Source: Spinacia oleracea
Taxonomy: Eukaryota; Streptophyta; Magnoliopsida; Caryophyllales; Amaranthaceae
Assembly: GCF_020520425.1 (NCBI RefSeq)
Contig: NC_079487.1
Location: 68,316,398 to 68,380,397 of the forward strand
Reading direction: 5' to 3'
Length of the DNA stretch: 64,000 nucleotides
Shown: piece by piece, positions 35,633 through 47,458 of the stretch
Position numbering within the stretch: the first letter of the stretch is position 1
How the letters are laid out: every line of letters begins with the position of its first letter
The notes under the pieces: generated by a model
Told to the model about the DNA's origin: nothing
The model's database searches: none
The model's input: only the letters and a program-made list of their open reading frames with translations
Position numbers and translations under genes: made by a program

Positions 35633-36009
35633 TAAAATTCTACGATGTCTACCCTTTCCAATCCTTATGTTCTTAGACGCTTTCTCTCTGGGGCCCCTGT
35701 TCAGCTCATTTAACCCATCCATGTTCTCATTGCCATAACCCAAGAAAACATTACCTCGACTCTTGCAAACCATGCACGGCCATTGACACGTGCGTCATAC
35801 TCATTATTCCCAAAGCCCAAACCTGCTCTTACACCACCATTAGCATAATAACCATATAACTTGTTTGGATACATCCTGTTGATATACATGTGAGCCGTCC
35901 CCATGCTGCTCATTGGCCTTGGTTGATGTAAACTCGTGACACTAGCACGAAGCTGCAAATTGTGAGCCCTAGCAGATATAATCCTCATGCTTGACCAACA
36001 CCTATACAA
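35633..36009 (-). pseudogene. Captured YTH-domain (ECT family) gene fragment
   Basis: The minus strand reads QPRPMSS, then NRMYPNKLYGYYANGG, LGFGNNEYDARVNGRAWF and, after a one-base shift, GNVFLGYGNENMDGLNELNR followed by GPREKASKN, with a stop near 35633. This matches the segment just upstream of the YTH domain in plant EVOLUTIONARILY CONSERVED C-TERMINAL REGION proteins, which bind m6A-modified RNA. The YTH domain itself is absent. A deletion and frameshift near 35755-35765 replace the usual stretch after NGRGW. It is inside the non-autonomous LTR element, so the element transduced part of a host gene. Confidence 0.82.
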
Positions 36010-39000
36010 ATTCTCCTATCTCATCCAACCAACTTTCAAGCCGTCTTGAGTCACAAACAAAAAAAAAGGAAACAAATGAAAAGTGCAAAAAATAATAAAA
36101 TGTGAATAATAAAAAAGAAACTTTGCAAAAGCGCCTCTAAAGTTAGTCTAAAAAGAAAAAAATAAAGAAGCATTCAGCGCACCAAAAAATATCCGCCCAG
36201 AAACCATTTTCAGCGCCCAGAGCTGGGCGCCGAAATCTTTAGCGCCCAAGCCTGGGCGCCGAATCTCTCTGCTTGCTGAAAAATTTGTCCAGAAGTGCTC
36301 GTCATTTTATCCGCACATGCACGGAAAAATAACGAACACTTGGAGGGGTACAACACGTATTCAGGTATACGTACCAAAAAAAAAACACACATGAAAAGAA
36401 AATACATGTACTCAAAAATATAAAACAAATTTTTTGGCTTACGGCAAGGCAGCAGATTTAAATAATAATAAAATTCACTTATTTTACCGTTTCAAATAAT
36501 ATGTTTCCACCTCAGAACATACTTGTTCAAAATCGGCATTCTATGAAACCATTTTCTAGGCTAAGAACTACGCAAGACCTGATTCCAAATTAAATCTATT
36601 TAAGGCGGATACGTAGGCAATCCATGATTCGGTCCAACACATTTGCAAAATTATTAAAGCCTATAGAATGACAAGAATAAAAATAGAAGTCCCTTATTGA
36701 AATTTAATTACTTGCAACCCAAGTCGAAAGAAAAATTTAAGTCAAAGGAAGAATCCAAGTCACCAAGATGCCAAAATTAATGAGCACACATCGAAAAATA
36801 ATAAAGGCACGTACCCTTGCCAGAAGGAGCACTCACACTCCTAGGCACTTAGCCAAGACTCAAAAGATCGCTCTGCCTCAATTGAATTTGAATGGGGTCT
36901 AGCGCAAGCGTCCATGACCTCTAAAGTACTCGACTTGACCCTCCCTAAAGCGAACTAACTCACTTAAAGACTTTCTTTCACCACTAGACACAGTCATAAT
37001 CGCCAACAAGTAGTAAAGGCAGTAAGCTTGCAATAAAGAGAATTGTTCTACGGCATTGCCCCATCGTTCCTTCGAACTCAGGGCACCCGTTCATGGTAAT
37101 TCAAATGCTTGCGAATCCCCTTTGAAAAAAAACAGACATTGTCAATAGGACTTGGCACTTAACCAAGGCTCACCCTACTTAAACGTATGACACGAGCATC
37201 TAAAATCGAAATCTAAAAGCATTATTAACGGGAAGACATAATAGCAATTGGGGGCTAAAAATTGAAATGAAAGAGCTAGGGAAAGAACTAAATATACCTT
37301 GACCTTTTGTGCAGACATACACCAAGTAAATCTAAGTCTATTTGAAAACGGTTTATATTCCCGCAATCCTGGAAAAGATGGCCCTAAAAGCCTAAAGCAT
37401 ATGCCAAACGGGCATAAGTAATATCTTGACGCCCGCACCCTGGCTTCCAGCAAATCCTTAGACAACATTCCAAAAATCGTAACAGTATTTTGATTCACTC
37501 ATGTAATCCTGTACGAACCCTTCTATAAGTCAACCTATTTAGGACACCTCGGATTGTACACAGTAGGACTCGGATTTCAAATAATTTTCAAAGGCTTCTT
37601 CGAACATAATAAAGTGTCGTTGGTTTAAGCTAAGTATGCGTTTATCTCAATATTGCAAGTGAGTCAAAAGATTTTTAAATATGATTATGGGTAAAGAAAG
37701 GCACCTAGCTATTGGTCAAGGCACACTTCGACATGTGACTACCTTGACCATGGCAATGTCGCACAATACGACATTTGCAAGAGAAGTAGCAAAATCACTA
37801 CTCGAACGTACCTCGCACTAAACGAGTCTGGTTCAAACTATTCATGATCCGTGTCACTATGAATGCATAAAGACGTATGCAAAGCATTAGAGCACCAAGC
37901 CAATCCCGTGGCTACAATTGGGGGCTTGAGAAAAACACTCTAAAATGCTCGAAATGACGATTTTATCGCAAATTCTCGACGCTAATGCTATACATACATC
38001 ATAGGGGCACAATCCTAAGATTTGATCGTGTAAAACGAACCTTAGAATGGCTACAACCCCTCCCAAATTCTAAGCGCTACTTAGAATATATAAAGTCACC
38101 CCACTAACAAGGGTAACTGAAAATCGCGAGTCACCAAAACTCGATCAAACCACTGCACATAACGCTCGCCCTATAAAGCGCCCGTTACACAGTCTACATC
38201 GTTCTAAAGCAAAAGCGAAATAAAAAAAAATCATCAAAAAAAACTGCCAAAGTTCTGCCCAGAGATCATTTTCAACGCCCAGAGCTGGGCGCCGATATCT
38301 TTAACGCCCCAGCCTGGGCGCTGAATATCTCTGCTCGCTAAATCTTGCCCTGATATAAAAACAAGAAAGAAACACCTATGAATCCTCGCATCGAACGAAG
38401 TAATAAGCCGTGCAAACCCGCGCAGAAGGTGCTACACTTATTCGAGCACCTGAACAAGGCATGATGAAATACTCCAAATGATATCCCAACACCTGGAAGA
38501 ATGTTCTAAGACACGCCGTTAGGCCACACAAGCCTACGTCGCACCATAAGTTCAACCGTCCCACGGTACAAGTCTAAAAGAAGAGTAAGGCATGTTGCAC
38601 TAATGTAGGCACGACCAAGAGCACGTGTAAAAGAGGTAAAGACTACTTATCGCCCAAATTCAAAATGCAAGCCACACGACTTCTACATTAAGGATTAAAG
38701 GTAGCAAAATATTACCTACCACGGAAGGGATAGCTCGCACCTACACGAGCGGAACCCCAAGGCATCTTTCTCGAAAGAACCTACAAAAATCGTACGCCAA
38801 AAGAAAGCATCCCAACATGCATACTTGGGAGCTCCAAGCTACGAAACAACCATAGCAAAATAAAAAAAAAAAGGTCTCGAAGCAAATGTTTGAACAATCG
38901 AAAGGGCACGATGTTCAAGCCCACTTCATGAATGGGCCTGAACCCTATCAAGCTTCTAAGCAAACTATTCAAAATCAGTCAATGCTCACAAAAAAATGAT

Positions 39001-40129
39001 TCAAACAAACTGATTAATGGACCGCACACAACGGCCATTCTATGAACTCTCGTTCGCACATACATATCGTCATTCTAAGTATCGAACATTCACGAACGCG
39101 TTCGAAAGGAAAAATATACAACAACAAGAGTGGTCAAAGTCTTACGCCTCAAGGTATGTTCCTCGGGCCAAATAGACTCGCCCAACTATTGCAATAACTG
39201 TACGCCTTAAAGAGCAACAGTTCCTTAAAATAATCGCCCCAAAACGACAAGCACCGTAGTCCACCAATCGGCTACGGCTTCTCAAGAAAATCATGACGTT
39301 CTAAAAACAAAGAAAAAACAAAAGAAAAGACAATACATAGAACTTCCAAGTGAAATAAACGAATGAACAAGAGGCCAACTGTGTCATCAAAAGACCAGCC
39401 CAAACAACACTTTCAACGCCCCACCTGGGCGTGAATTATTTCAACACCCAGGCCTGGGCGCCGAAGATGATTCCAGACTCAAAAAGGCCCTAACTTCTAT
39501 TGGGCCCGGCCGCATCCATTTGACTCGAAAATTGCCGATTTCCTTACTGAAAGTCGCACCTCACGACTTTGTCAAGAGTAGCACACCACTACAAAGGTCG
39601 CTCGCACTTACGAGCACAATCCCAAACACGATCAAAGACATTACAGAATGCGTATCCCCAAAGAACCTCTTTGACAAGAAATGACCGTCAAGCACGAGTG
39701 CTTGGGGGCTCGAGAGAAAATATATTATGTAAAGTTAAAACAATATTCCCAGACTAACGTTGTACGACCCGTGTTTGGATGTCTCAAAAAATAAAACCGG
39801 TTTACGACCTCAAGACAAAGGTCGACGTTGATACTTATACATAGTCCCCGAATCAAGGACCCAGGTAGTGGCAAAATTGAGCCGAAAAGACTAGCTCAAA
39901 ACCATGAAAAGGTGATGACCACGAGACTATGGTCCATCTAAACACATTGTCAACCCACATTCAGGTTATAACTAAATCCGAGCATCCCTCGAAAGAATTC
40001 GCTCTTGCAAAGAATGAATAAAAAGAAATTCTCAAAAGAAATCACAAAGGGACTTGCCCACCTCAATCAGGCAAGATCGCGCCACGAACCGCGCGAGTCC
40101 CCAAATCGAAAAGAAAACGAATTCAGGGA
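36010..40129. other. LTR element interior, middle part
   Basis: Non-coding. Palindrome pairs at 36211-36260, 38272-38334 and 39413-39465. Frames are short and carry no motif. Confidence 0.5.
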
Positions 40130-40660
40130 CGTCCACCCTCAGCGGACAGGGCTCGCCCACCCTCAGCGGGCGGGGTCTGCGTCACTAACCGCGCAGGTCC
40201 TCAGATTTCGAAAAAATAAAGTCTTCAAATTTAAAATAGGCTCGTCATCTTCAGCCGGCGGGGTCTATGGCGCAAACCACGTAGGTCCTTATTTTCAAAA
40301 AAGCAAAACAAATTTCAAAATAGATTCGTCCACTTCTATCGGACGGGGTGTCCACCCTTAGCGGACAGGTTCGCCATCTTCAGCCGGCGGGGTCTACGTC
40401 ACAAACCGCGTAGGTCCTTATTTTCAAAACATCAAAACAGATTCGTCCATTTCTATCGGACGGGGCGTCCACCCTCAGCGGACAGGCTCGCCCACCTTCA
40501 GCGGGCGGGGTCTACGTCACAAACCACGTAGTTCCTTATTTTCAAAACATCAAAACAGATTCGTCCACTTCTATCGGACGGGGCGTCCACCCTCAGCGGA
40601 CAAGCTCGCCCACCTTCAGCGGGCGGGGTCTGCGTCACTAACCGCGTAGGTCCTTAGTCG
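40130..40660. repeat. 117-bp tandem array in the LTR element
   Basis: About four units containing GTCCACCCTCAGCGGACAGG, CAGCGGGCGGGGTCTACGTC and TTCGTCCACTTCTATCGGAC, with starts near 40325, 40441 and 40558. The inverted counterpart in the second element is at about 61780-62200. Confidence 0.88.
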
Positions 40661-41157
40661 CTGCAGCGATAACTTTTTTCGGTTTTCCCTTTTTCCAAAA
40701 ATTAAAGGATTGGTTTTCCGTTTTTCCAAAAAAGAATGATGTGCTGGATTTTCCTTCGTTTTACATCCCATAAAAACAAGGGGGTTTTCTCGTTTAGCTA
40801 GCCCTAAAAATGAGAATCTTTAAAAACGTTTTACCTCGTGATTGGGCTTGGCCAGGCCCAATTACACTTTATAGCTTTGATTTCGAAAAACTCTGTAGCT
40901 ACTCCCAATGACAAAGTGAGGGAGTTTCTACGCACCTTTAGATTCTTCCAATGACAAAGTGAGGAAGTTTCTATACTATCAGTTGACAAATCCCAATGAC
41001 ACGTGAGGGATATGTCGACACTTCAAGTGATGACCCTTAAGTCAAATGTTATCACTCGGGGGCTCGTGAGACCCTCGCAAAACAGGTCACATACACCATG
41101 GCTTGTGTGACGCACTCCGTCTAATACTTTGACCATCGTCTTACTCCAAGACTCAGT

Positions 41158-41173
41158 CAAAGTGGGGGCTAAC
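41158..41173 (+). promoter_or_regulatory. Polypurine tract of the LTR element
   Basis: AAAGTGGGGGCTAAC directly before the right LTR; the expected start site for plus-strand DNA synthesis. Confidence 0.8.
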
Positions 41174-42637
41174 TGTAGACACCTACTTTTGTCCCCGTTC
41201 CCGCAAGGGAAAGGTTCGATGATGAAAGCATAAAAACTCCACTTGACAACGCATCTCCTATAAAATAAACGAATCTCGATTCCCCATTTCATTTCACCCG
41301 AAACCTGCTATTTATGGAAACCTGCTAAAAATAGTAATTGCCGTAAAAGGTAGCTTCTAAAAGTGGCAAATCATAAAAGATAGAAACCTGTCAGAATTAG
41401 GTGTTGCATTCCAACATAAATCCTAAATGAGATAGAAAACTGCGAGAATCCTATTCCTAATATGATTCGGAAATAAGAGTTACGTATTAATTAAAATCCT
41501 AACGAGCCTAGAGTTCGTAACAGGCCCAGACGCATTCCGTCATAAAATTGATACGCGCTAAAAGACTCGATTAAGTCTCAAACTCTACGGATTTCAGGAA
41601 TCCGAATCTGACCAAAGAATTCTGCCATACCCTATTTTCAATGCCCAGCCCTGGGCGCCGAAAATTCCAGCGCCCAGAGCTGGGCGCCGAAAGTACCTGG
41701 GACGGATTCTTTTCCTAATCCATTTCGTATTCAAATTCCTGAAAAACTATCTTTTTACGCCACTTTTTCCTATAAATAGACCCCTAAATTCGACGTGAAA
41801 GAACACACAACAACACACAATTATATTCTGAGTATTGACTCCAACCCTTAGCCTAAGCCTCTCGCTGCGAAACTGTTCACGCGTTCTGTCGCAATCGATC
41901 CATAAATCGAACAGAACGTATCCTGTCCCATAATTGAGATTCGTTAAATAAAAAGGAGAAATAGCAAAGTCAAAGTGGTTAGTTTTCTGAGAACCGTGAC
42001 GCACCTCTCAAGGGTGCGTCGTAATGTGTCCCTTTTCGATGATTTAACTGCTTTCCTCGCCCTTTTTATGAACTGTTAAACTAACCTAATCTGATTGTTC
42101 TATCACGCCTAACAAATATAATATTTTTGGGAAATCGGATTATCATGCTAGGTCCCTTAATGCTACTTAAATCAGATAATCACGATCGAATTAGTGTTAT
42201 ACGTTGCATATTGCTAAAATCAACTCAGATTAGTTTAATAGTTAACGCATGTCCCTTCAATTATTTATGCTGAGCTAGTAAGGATATCCTGCCTCTGGAG
42301 TTATCGACGAGCGAAGTACTCCTCTCGGTAGTTACAGTCCCCCGAACTCTCAATCTCTACCTTGCGGGTGTATATTGAGAGATCCCCACACCAGGGATCA
42401 CAAGGGAACCTACGGCCGTCGTGGTCAAACATAATTGCACTCCCTTTATGTCACGATAACCGGGTTTTGTCAGTTTTTCTCATTGTCGTTAAAAACCGAA
42501 TGGCGACTCCTATATTACTAGTCAATTGGGTGTATACTCACAGGAAATCCAATTACACTTGATTGAATAAAAAGAATCGTCACACCCACGAGGGACAAGG
42601 TCACGCATTAGCCTCGCGCTTTTTCGACCCCCTCACA
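41174..42637 (+). repeat. Right LTR
   Basis: Same length and ends as the left LTR; TATA box at 41771-41778, palindromes at about 41640-41690. Confidence 0.95.
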
Positions 42638-42905
42638 GCGTGTGGAATAGTAATGCTTATGGCTATCCAGGAAAGTGCAAGGGCATTTACAAAGACGATG
42701 CAAGTGGTAAGTCCTCTACTACTGTAACTGTAAGTGCTATACCCCCACACTATAAACTTACAATTGTCTTTTCAAACTTGTTTTGGGACAGGGGGACATC
42801 AATGTAGCTCGGAAGGCACTGTTTTTGTCTCACTTGAATTCAGATTTCAACTCTTGCCGCCCGCTTCTTCCCCAAATCGTTGCAACCCACTGCCCAGTTC
42901 GTTGA

Positions 42906-44416
42906 TGTTTGGTCGTGCTTCATCTGCTAACGTTTAGGGTTTTAACCGAAAAAACAAGTGCACACTTATCTGGTCATTTTTTGAAATGTGATTAACGCGT
43001 GAACTAAATCATAGTTGTTGTCTTTTGATACTCACATTATTATTCCTAGGAGATGGGATACATTGCTTGCAGGTATGTTTTGTAAGTTATGTGGTATGCT
43101 TTGTATCGTGCATTAAAGATCTACAATACGAGTTTGGTACGTGTTGTGGTACTTAATAGGTTGTTTGGTACCGTTATTGGAAAAGTTTGGGTACAATCTA
43201 CGAGTTTTTGGTACAGCCTGAACTTTGTTCCAGTTTTGCATGGTACCAAGCATAAATTGAGTACCAAACAAGATCAGATATGTACCACTCGAACATTAGT
43301 AATTGTTGCTACAAAAGTTGGATTAAGAGTTAGACAAAATAGTATGCAAACACGGTGACCTCAGTAATCAAATTTTGCGGTGTTTATGAATTTAGTCAAT
43401 AACTAGTTTTCATTTCAGCAGTGTTTATTGTTATAAAGGATAAAAAGGTTATATCAAGTCCTAAGTCAGGTCCGACCCGTTCGACAGGCTGGTAATTTGG
43501 TATCGAAATACAATTTTGACACATTAGTTTTTTTTGATACATAAGTACTGGCACACGAGTTGAGATATTAAGAGTAAAATTAACGGTTGCTACAAACGTA
43601 ATGGTTAACAATAGTTCGATACTTCCGCACGAATTTCTACATTTTGTATAATTCATCCTGTAATCCATCGGACGACTAGGATCTGGAACCTTACCTATTA
43701 ACAATCCAAAAAAACAAGAGCATTATATATATTTATGCAGATCGTGTAAAGTAGTTTCCATTATTTAAAGCGAAGAGGGTAATACGAATCATGGATTACA
43801 TTATCCGCCGTTACCATTGGGTAACATGATTCTGGGCGGTTCTTTGTAAATGAACTCCTATTTAATTTTCGGCAACAGGTAATATTAATCATATTAGCAA
43901 AATCTATTAATCGAATGTTATCTGGGTTACAGTTTGGTATACTTCTTGTATTTGTTTCGGACTCTTCTGAATACTAATATGAGATAAAAACGTACAATCC
44001 CTTGGTTTGGTACATTATCAGCCGTAAATTATCACCCGTTTGGTATCAAGTTCGGTAGTTGGGTTTTTATTGTGGTTAATTCTTGTTAATTTGAATTTGA
44101 AAATTGAAAAATGTGATCTTGTGTATTGTTTGTAGAGTAATCTGGAATCAACACATAAAAAAATGTTTAAACTAACCAAATCACACATTTACAATGGCCA
44201 TATACAACACATAAACATATGTTTAAACTAACCAAATCACACATTTACATTCACATTAACCAAATCAAAGAAAACATTATGCTGAAGGAGGATGTCAAAC
44301 ACACAGGGTAATTAAAAAAATAACTAAAGCAATACATTTGAGAAATATGAAACAATCACACAGCTAACACTATGGCATTGAAATAATAGTATGCAAATGG
44401 CCAGACTTCCAGGACA
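42906..44416. other. Intergenic, rich in TTTGGTAC words
   Basis: No gene. About a dozen TTTGGTAC / GGTACCAA / GTACCAAAC words, densest at 43085-43300. A 60-bp near-duplicate (ACACATAAA..GTTTAAACTAACCAAATC) occurs at 44155-44265. Confidence 0.6.
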
Positions 44417-44992
44417 TTACATGCCACCACACTGAATCCTCCAAATGTAGTTTGCATTCCCCACACTTGTGTCGAAATTATTGAAATCAATGTCACTCGG
44501 TACATTAAGTAGTGGTTCCCTAGGGTTCAAGGTATTTGACCCCTCCCTCCACAGGTCACAGACGCACTTATATTTAAACCTTGTGTAAGTGCCATTTGTT
44601 TCTTTGTACTCTAGGGTTTCATAGTATCGAAAATTAAGGGTACGTACTCTTTCGGAGAATTTCCAATCAAAGTCGGGGCGGTAGTATTGATTGATCAATT
44701 CCATGGCCCACTTCTTGCATGCGAACACTGAATTAGCCCTAGTTGGCTTGTCCATCTTAGACCATATGACACCCATTATATTAGCATCTCCGGCAACAAT
44801 TTTGACGCTCTTGGACTGTGCACATCCGTGTTGGTCTGGTTCAACCACCGCATAGCCATTCTTTTCCGCGAGGTCGATCTCGAATTGTTGTATGAGGTCG
44901 TGTTTGCGAGCAGTTTTGTGTTGTTTCGTATAATCGAAACGGTAATGGTGGTTAGGACAGACTCTGGGGTAATAATTTGGCGGAATTTCCAT
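44417..44992 (-). CDS. Hypothetical 191-aa protein, paralogue 1
   Basis: Intact single-exon frame starting MEIPPNYYPRVCPNHHY and ending WRIQCGGM. I do not recognise a family. It is rich in aromatic and charged residues, with several Cys (NSVFACKKW, KYKCVCDLW) and no signal peptide or membrane segment. It shares about 84 per cent of residues, by eye, with the gene at 45601-46176. The leader and a TATA box (CTATAAATA, 45054-45062) about 60 bp upstream are also conserved, so the duplication took the promoter along. Retention of an open frame in both copies suggests recent duplication or selection. Confidence 0.75.
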   Translation of the reverse strand: MEIPPNYYPRVCPNHHYRFDYTKQHKTARKHDLIQQFEIDLAEKNGYAVVEPDQHGCAQSKSVKIVAGDANIMGVIWSKMDKPTRANSVFACKKWAMELINQYYRPDFDWKFSERVRTLNFRYYETLEYKETNGTYTRFKYKCVCDLWREGSNTLNPREPLLNVPSDIDFNNFDTSVGNANYIWRIQCGGM

Positions 44993-45053
44993 TTTCGAAT
45001 GAAATGCTTTGTGAAGACAATAAAGTTTATGGAAATAACCCTCACAGGAAGTG

Positions 45054-45062
45054 TTATTTATA
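45054..45062 (-). promoter_or_regulatory. TATA box of the 191-aa gene, paralogue 1
   Basis: CTATAAATA on the minus strand, about 60 bp upstream of the start at 44992; conserved at the paralogue. Confidence 0.65.
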
Positions 45063-45600
45063 GAGCGCCTGTTTTAACCGTCACATAACTGCCACCTTAT
45101 CCATTTAATAAAAAAAACACCCATATTTCGTTATGCTAACCTTACACTAAACCTTAAATTTGAAAAAATAATACGTTTGGTACCTCTGTCGCAATATAAA
45201 CAGTACCAAACATGTGTTGTTCATTGGTTTGGTACTAATTTACTCAATGGTACCATATGCCTACGGAATAAAGGTGATCGTAGACCATGACCTCGACGAA
45301 ATTATACCATGACCTTTGAAACTGTTAGTGTTATTTGTCGTTCGTTATTAAAAACCTAATTATCATTATACAAATTTAATAAAAATACTTCATTTTAGCA
45401 ATCATAGTTATTAAACCAAATCACACCTTTACATTACAATAACATAATCTAAAGGAGGATGACAAACACATCAAATCACACTTCACACTAGGGCATTTAA
45501 ATAAAATTAAGCAATACATAAGATGAAAAGAAAACAATCACACACCTAAAACTATGGCATTGAAATAACAGAAGGAAAATGGGTAGAGAATTCCAAGACA
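45063..45600. other. Spacer between the two 191-aa genes
   Basis: Promoter side of paralogue 1 and 3' flank of paralogue 2. TTTGGTAC words at 45177, 45197, 45231 and 45249. No other gene. Confidence 0.5.
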
Positions 45601-46176
45601 TTACATGGTACCACACTGAATCCTCCAATTGTAGTTTGCATTGTCCACACTTTGATCGAAATTATTGAAATCAATGTCACTCGGTACATTGAGCAGTGTT
45701 TCCCTAGGGTTCAAGGTATTTGATGCTTCCTTCCACAGGTCACAGACGCACTTATATTTAATCCTTGTGTAAGTGCCATTTGTTTCTTTGTACTCTAGGA
45801 TCTCATAGTATCGAAAATTAACGGTACGTACTCTTTCGGAGAATCTGCAATCGAAGTTGGGGCGGTAGTATTGATTGATCAGTTCCATGGCCCACTTCTT
45901 GCATGCGAACACTGAATTAGCCCTAGTTGGCTTGTCCATCTTAGACCATATGATACCCATTACATTCTCATCTCCTGCAACAATATCGACGCTCCTGGGC
46001 TGTTCATCACCGTGTTGGTCTGGTTCAACCACCGCATAGCCATACTTTTCCGCGAGGTCGATCTCGAATTCTTGTATGAGATCTGGTTTGCGAGCAGTTT
46101 TGTGTTGTGCGACATGATCATAACGGTAATGGTGGTTAGGGCAGACTTTGGGGTATGCATTTGGTGGAATTTCCAT
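45601..46176 (-). CDS. Hypothetical 191-aa protein, paralogue 2
   Basis: Same length and layout as the gene at 44417-44992, beginning MEIPPNAYPKVCPNHHY and ending WRIQCGTM. An upstream in-frame ATG at 46242 is only about 10 bp from the TATA box (46252-46260), too close to lie in the transcript, so the start at 46176 is preferred; it also matches the paralogue. Most differences lie in the first 80 residues. The middle (KMDKPTRANSVFACKKW and WAMELINQYYRP) is identical. Function unknown. Confidence 0.75.
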   Translation of the reverse strand: MEIPPNAYPKVCPNHHYRYDHVAQHKTARKPDLIQEFEIDLAEKYGYAVVEPDQHGDEQPRSVDIVAGDENVMGIIWSKMDKPTRANSVFACKKWAMELINQYYRPNFDCRFSERVRTVNFRYYEILEYKETNGTYTRIKYKCVCDLWKEASNTLNPRETLLNVPSDIDFNNFDQSVDNANYNWRIQCGTM

Positions 46177-46251
46177 TTTGCAAATGAAATGCTTTGTGAA
46201 GAGATGTGAAGAGAGAATAAAGTTTTTGAAAATCTCCCTCATAGTAAGTGT

Positions 46252-46260
46252 TATTTATAG
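46252..46260 (-). promoter_or_regulatory. TATA box of the 191-aa gene, paralogue 2
   Basis: CTATAAATA, 76 bp upstream of the chosen start. Confidence 0.65.
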
Positions 46261-46924
46261 AGGATTTGATGTAACGGTCACAAAACTGCCACCTCTTCGG
46301 TTTTATATTATTTAGATAATCAACCGTCACAATATACTCACACTTATTGACGCCAACATTTACACTAAACAAACCTTATATCTTCTTCAAACTGCTGGCG
46401 ATTCATTGTCAGTTATGATATTCAATTCGCGCGATTTTCAACCTAATACGCTTTAAAATTTCAGCTTTATTAAAGACCCCCAAAGAAATTACCAGACAAC
46501 GTCCCTTCGTTACACTAAATGTTGAAGAAAAAATAGGATTGTCGAGTATTAAGTAGCCCGTACGAATATTTAGGGTTGTCGAGTACAAAGGCGTTATCGA
46601 AAATTACAATAAAATTACCCACAAATGGTAATTACATAATATGGTTCATTAAATAGTTGCAAACACTTAACATAGTTGCAATCACTTATCATAAGACACA
46701 CTTACAAACATCTGTAAACCCTAATTTCATAATCAGAAAGACGCACTAAAATTCTAATCATGTGTGTAACTCACACAGTTGTACACAATATGGCAATTTT
46801 TAAAATAACATTTACAATTTACACTGCGTCACACTAACTTACTATTAATATGTACTACTTATAATGCGTCACACCTTACTTTAGCAAACATACGGAATTG
46901 CGTTAATGAAGGGAATAATCAGTC
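46261..46924. other. Intergenic
   Basis: AT-rich, no gene or repeat recognised. Holds the promoter side of paralogue 2 and the 3' flank of the coiled-coil gene. Confidence 0.5.
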
Positions 46925-47395
46925 TCACGGAGCAAGTGTAGGGGACTTGATACGCTCAATTCCTATATTAAGATCAATCACCCTTTGTTCTGCGTCATCA
47001 TATTGCTCAATGATTTCTTTCATATGGTCAAAAAGATCCCCATGACCACCAATACGCAGCGCCTGGTGTAGCGATGTAAAGAAATGACGTTGCATGGATT
47101 TGAGTCGATGTATATGTTCTTTGCAATTTCGTATCCCATTCTCCATTACCTTGTTCATTTCATCAACGCCTTGCTCCACATCGTCATAGCTTTGTAGCAA
47201 ATCCTTGAAAAGGGTCTCAGCCCGATTATTCCCTTCCCACCTCATTCTTATCATTGTTGATTTTATGCAGTCACGTTGAGTTTTTTTCGCTTCCTTGATT
47301 TGTTGAACCTTTGCATTAATTTCTGCCATGGAACGTTCTTCCGCCGTGGGTCTATGAGGGACGCCAGACCATCTTGAGTTTGCGGACGATGCCAT
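46925..47395 (-). CDS. Hypothetical coiled-coil protein, 156 aa
   Basis: Single-exon frame. A TATA box (CTATAAATA, 47450-47458) lies too close to the first ATG (47425), so translation probably starts at the in-frame ATG 47395 (MASSANSRWSGVPHRPT). Charged heptad-like stretches (EINAKVQQIKEAKKTQRD, DVEQGVDEMNKVMENGI, DDAEQRVIDLNIGIERI) predict mainly helical coiled coil. No family recognised. It is divergent from the plus-strand gene at 48109, about 710 bp away, and may share its promoter region. Confidence 0.62.
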   Translation of the reverse strand: MASSANSRWSGVPHRPTAEERSMAEINAKVQQIKEAKKTQRDCIKSTMIRMRWEGNNRAETLFKDLLQSYDDVEQGVDEMNKVMENGIRNCKEHIHRLKSMQRHFFTSLHQALRIGGHGDLFDHMKEIIEQYDDAEQRVIDLNIGIERIKSPTLAP

Positions 47396-47449
47396 TTTAT
47401 TATCGTATTTCTCCAATGCATGCACTCTTTAAACGTGAATGTGTTCTCC

Positions 47450-47458
47450 TATTTATAG
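47450..47458 (-). promoter_or_regulatory. TATA box of the coiled-coil gene
   Basis: CTATAAATA on the minus strand; the same box sits before both 191-aa genes. Confidence 0.6.

Larger units (their letters stand above)
31697..42637 (+). mobile_element. Non-autonomous LTR retrotransposon (LARD-like), complete
   Basis: LTRs at 31697-33160 and 41174-42637 (1464 bp each), starting TGTAGACACC and ending CCCCCTCACA. The exact duplication GCGTG lies at 31692-31696 and 42638-42642. A primer-binding site follows the left LTR and a polypurine tract precedes the right one. I count about 15 differences between the LTRs by eye, so the insertion is young. The 8-kb interior has no gag or pol, so it must borrow enzymes. 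It carries a captured YTH/ECT fragment, GC-rich palindromes about every 2 kb and a 117-bp tandem array. The primer site suggests a Ty3/gypsy Tat/Ogre-type helper; that is inference. Confidence 0.93.
27119..42905 (+). pseudogene. Ulp1-like cysteine protease gene, split by an LTR element
   Basis: Exons I can place: 27119-27160, 27270-27893, 27992-28084, 28180-28862, 28989-29126, 29220-29363, 29673-30495, 30606-30789, 30875-30967, about 31030-31365, 31488-31612, 31688-31696 joined to 42643-42706, and 42792-42905. All carry GT/AG sites and nearly all are in phase. The N-terminal half is acidic, then a conserved region has LLGAVFVAKNASLYNWCEFC and IFYLDHLCRHPVRWDEFPRI. The Ulp1 (C48) core shows His in DNGHWWCVAF, Asp in KIWFIDSMY and Cys in NHACGIVMLM. 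Ulp1 proteases remove SUMO-like modifiers; such genes are often carried by plant MULEs. In-frame TAA (27675) and TAG (27702), a one-base deletion near 28375 and the 10.9-kb insertion in the Cys codon make it non-functional. Confidence 0.82.
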
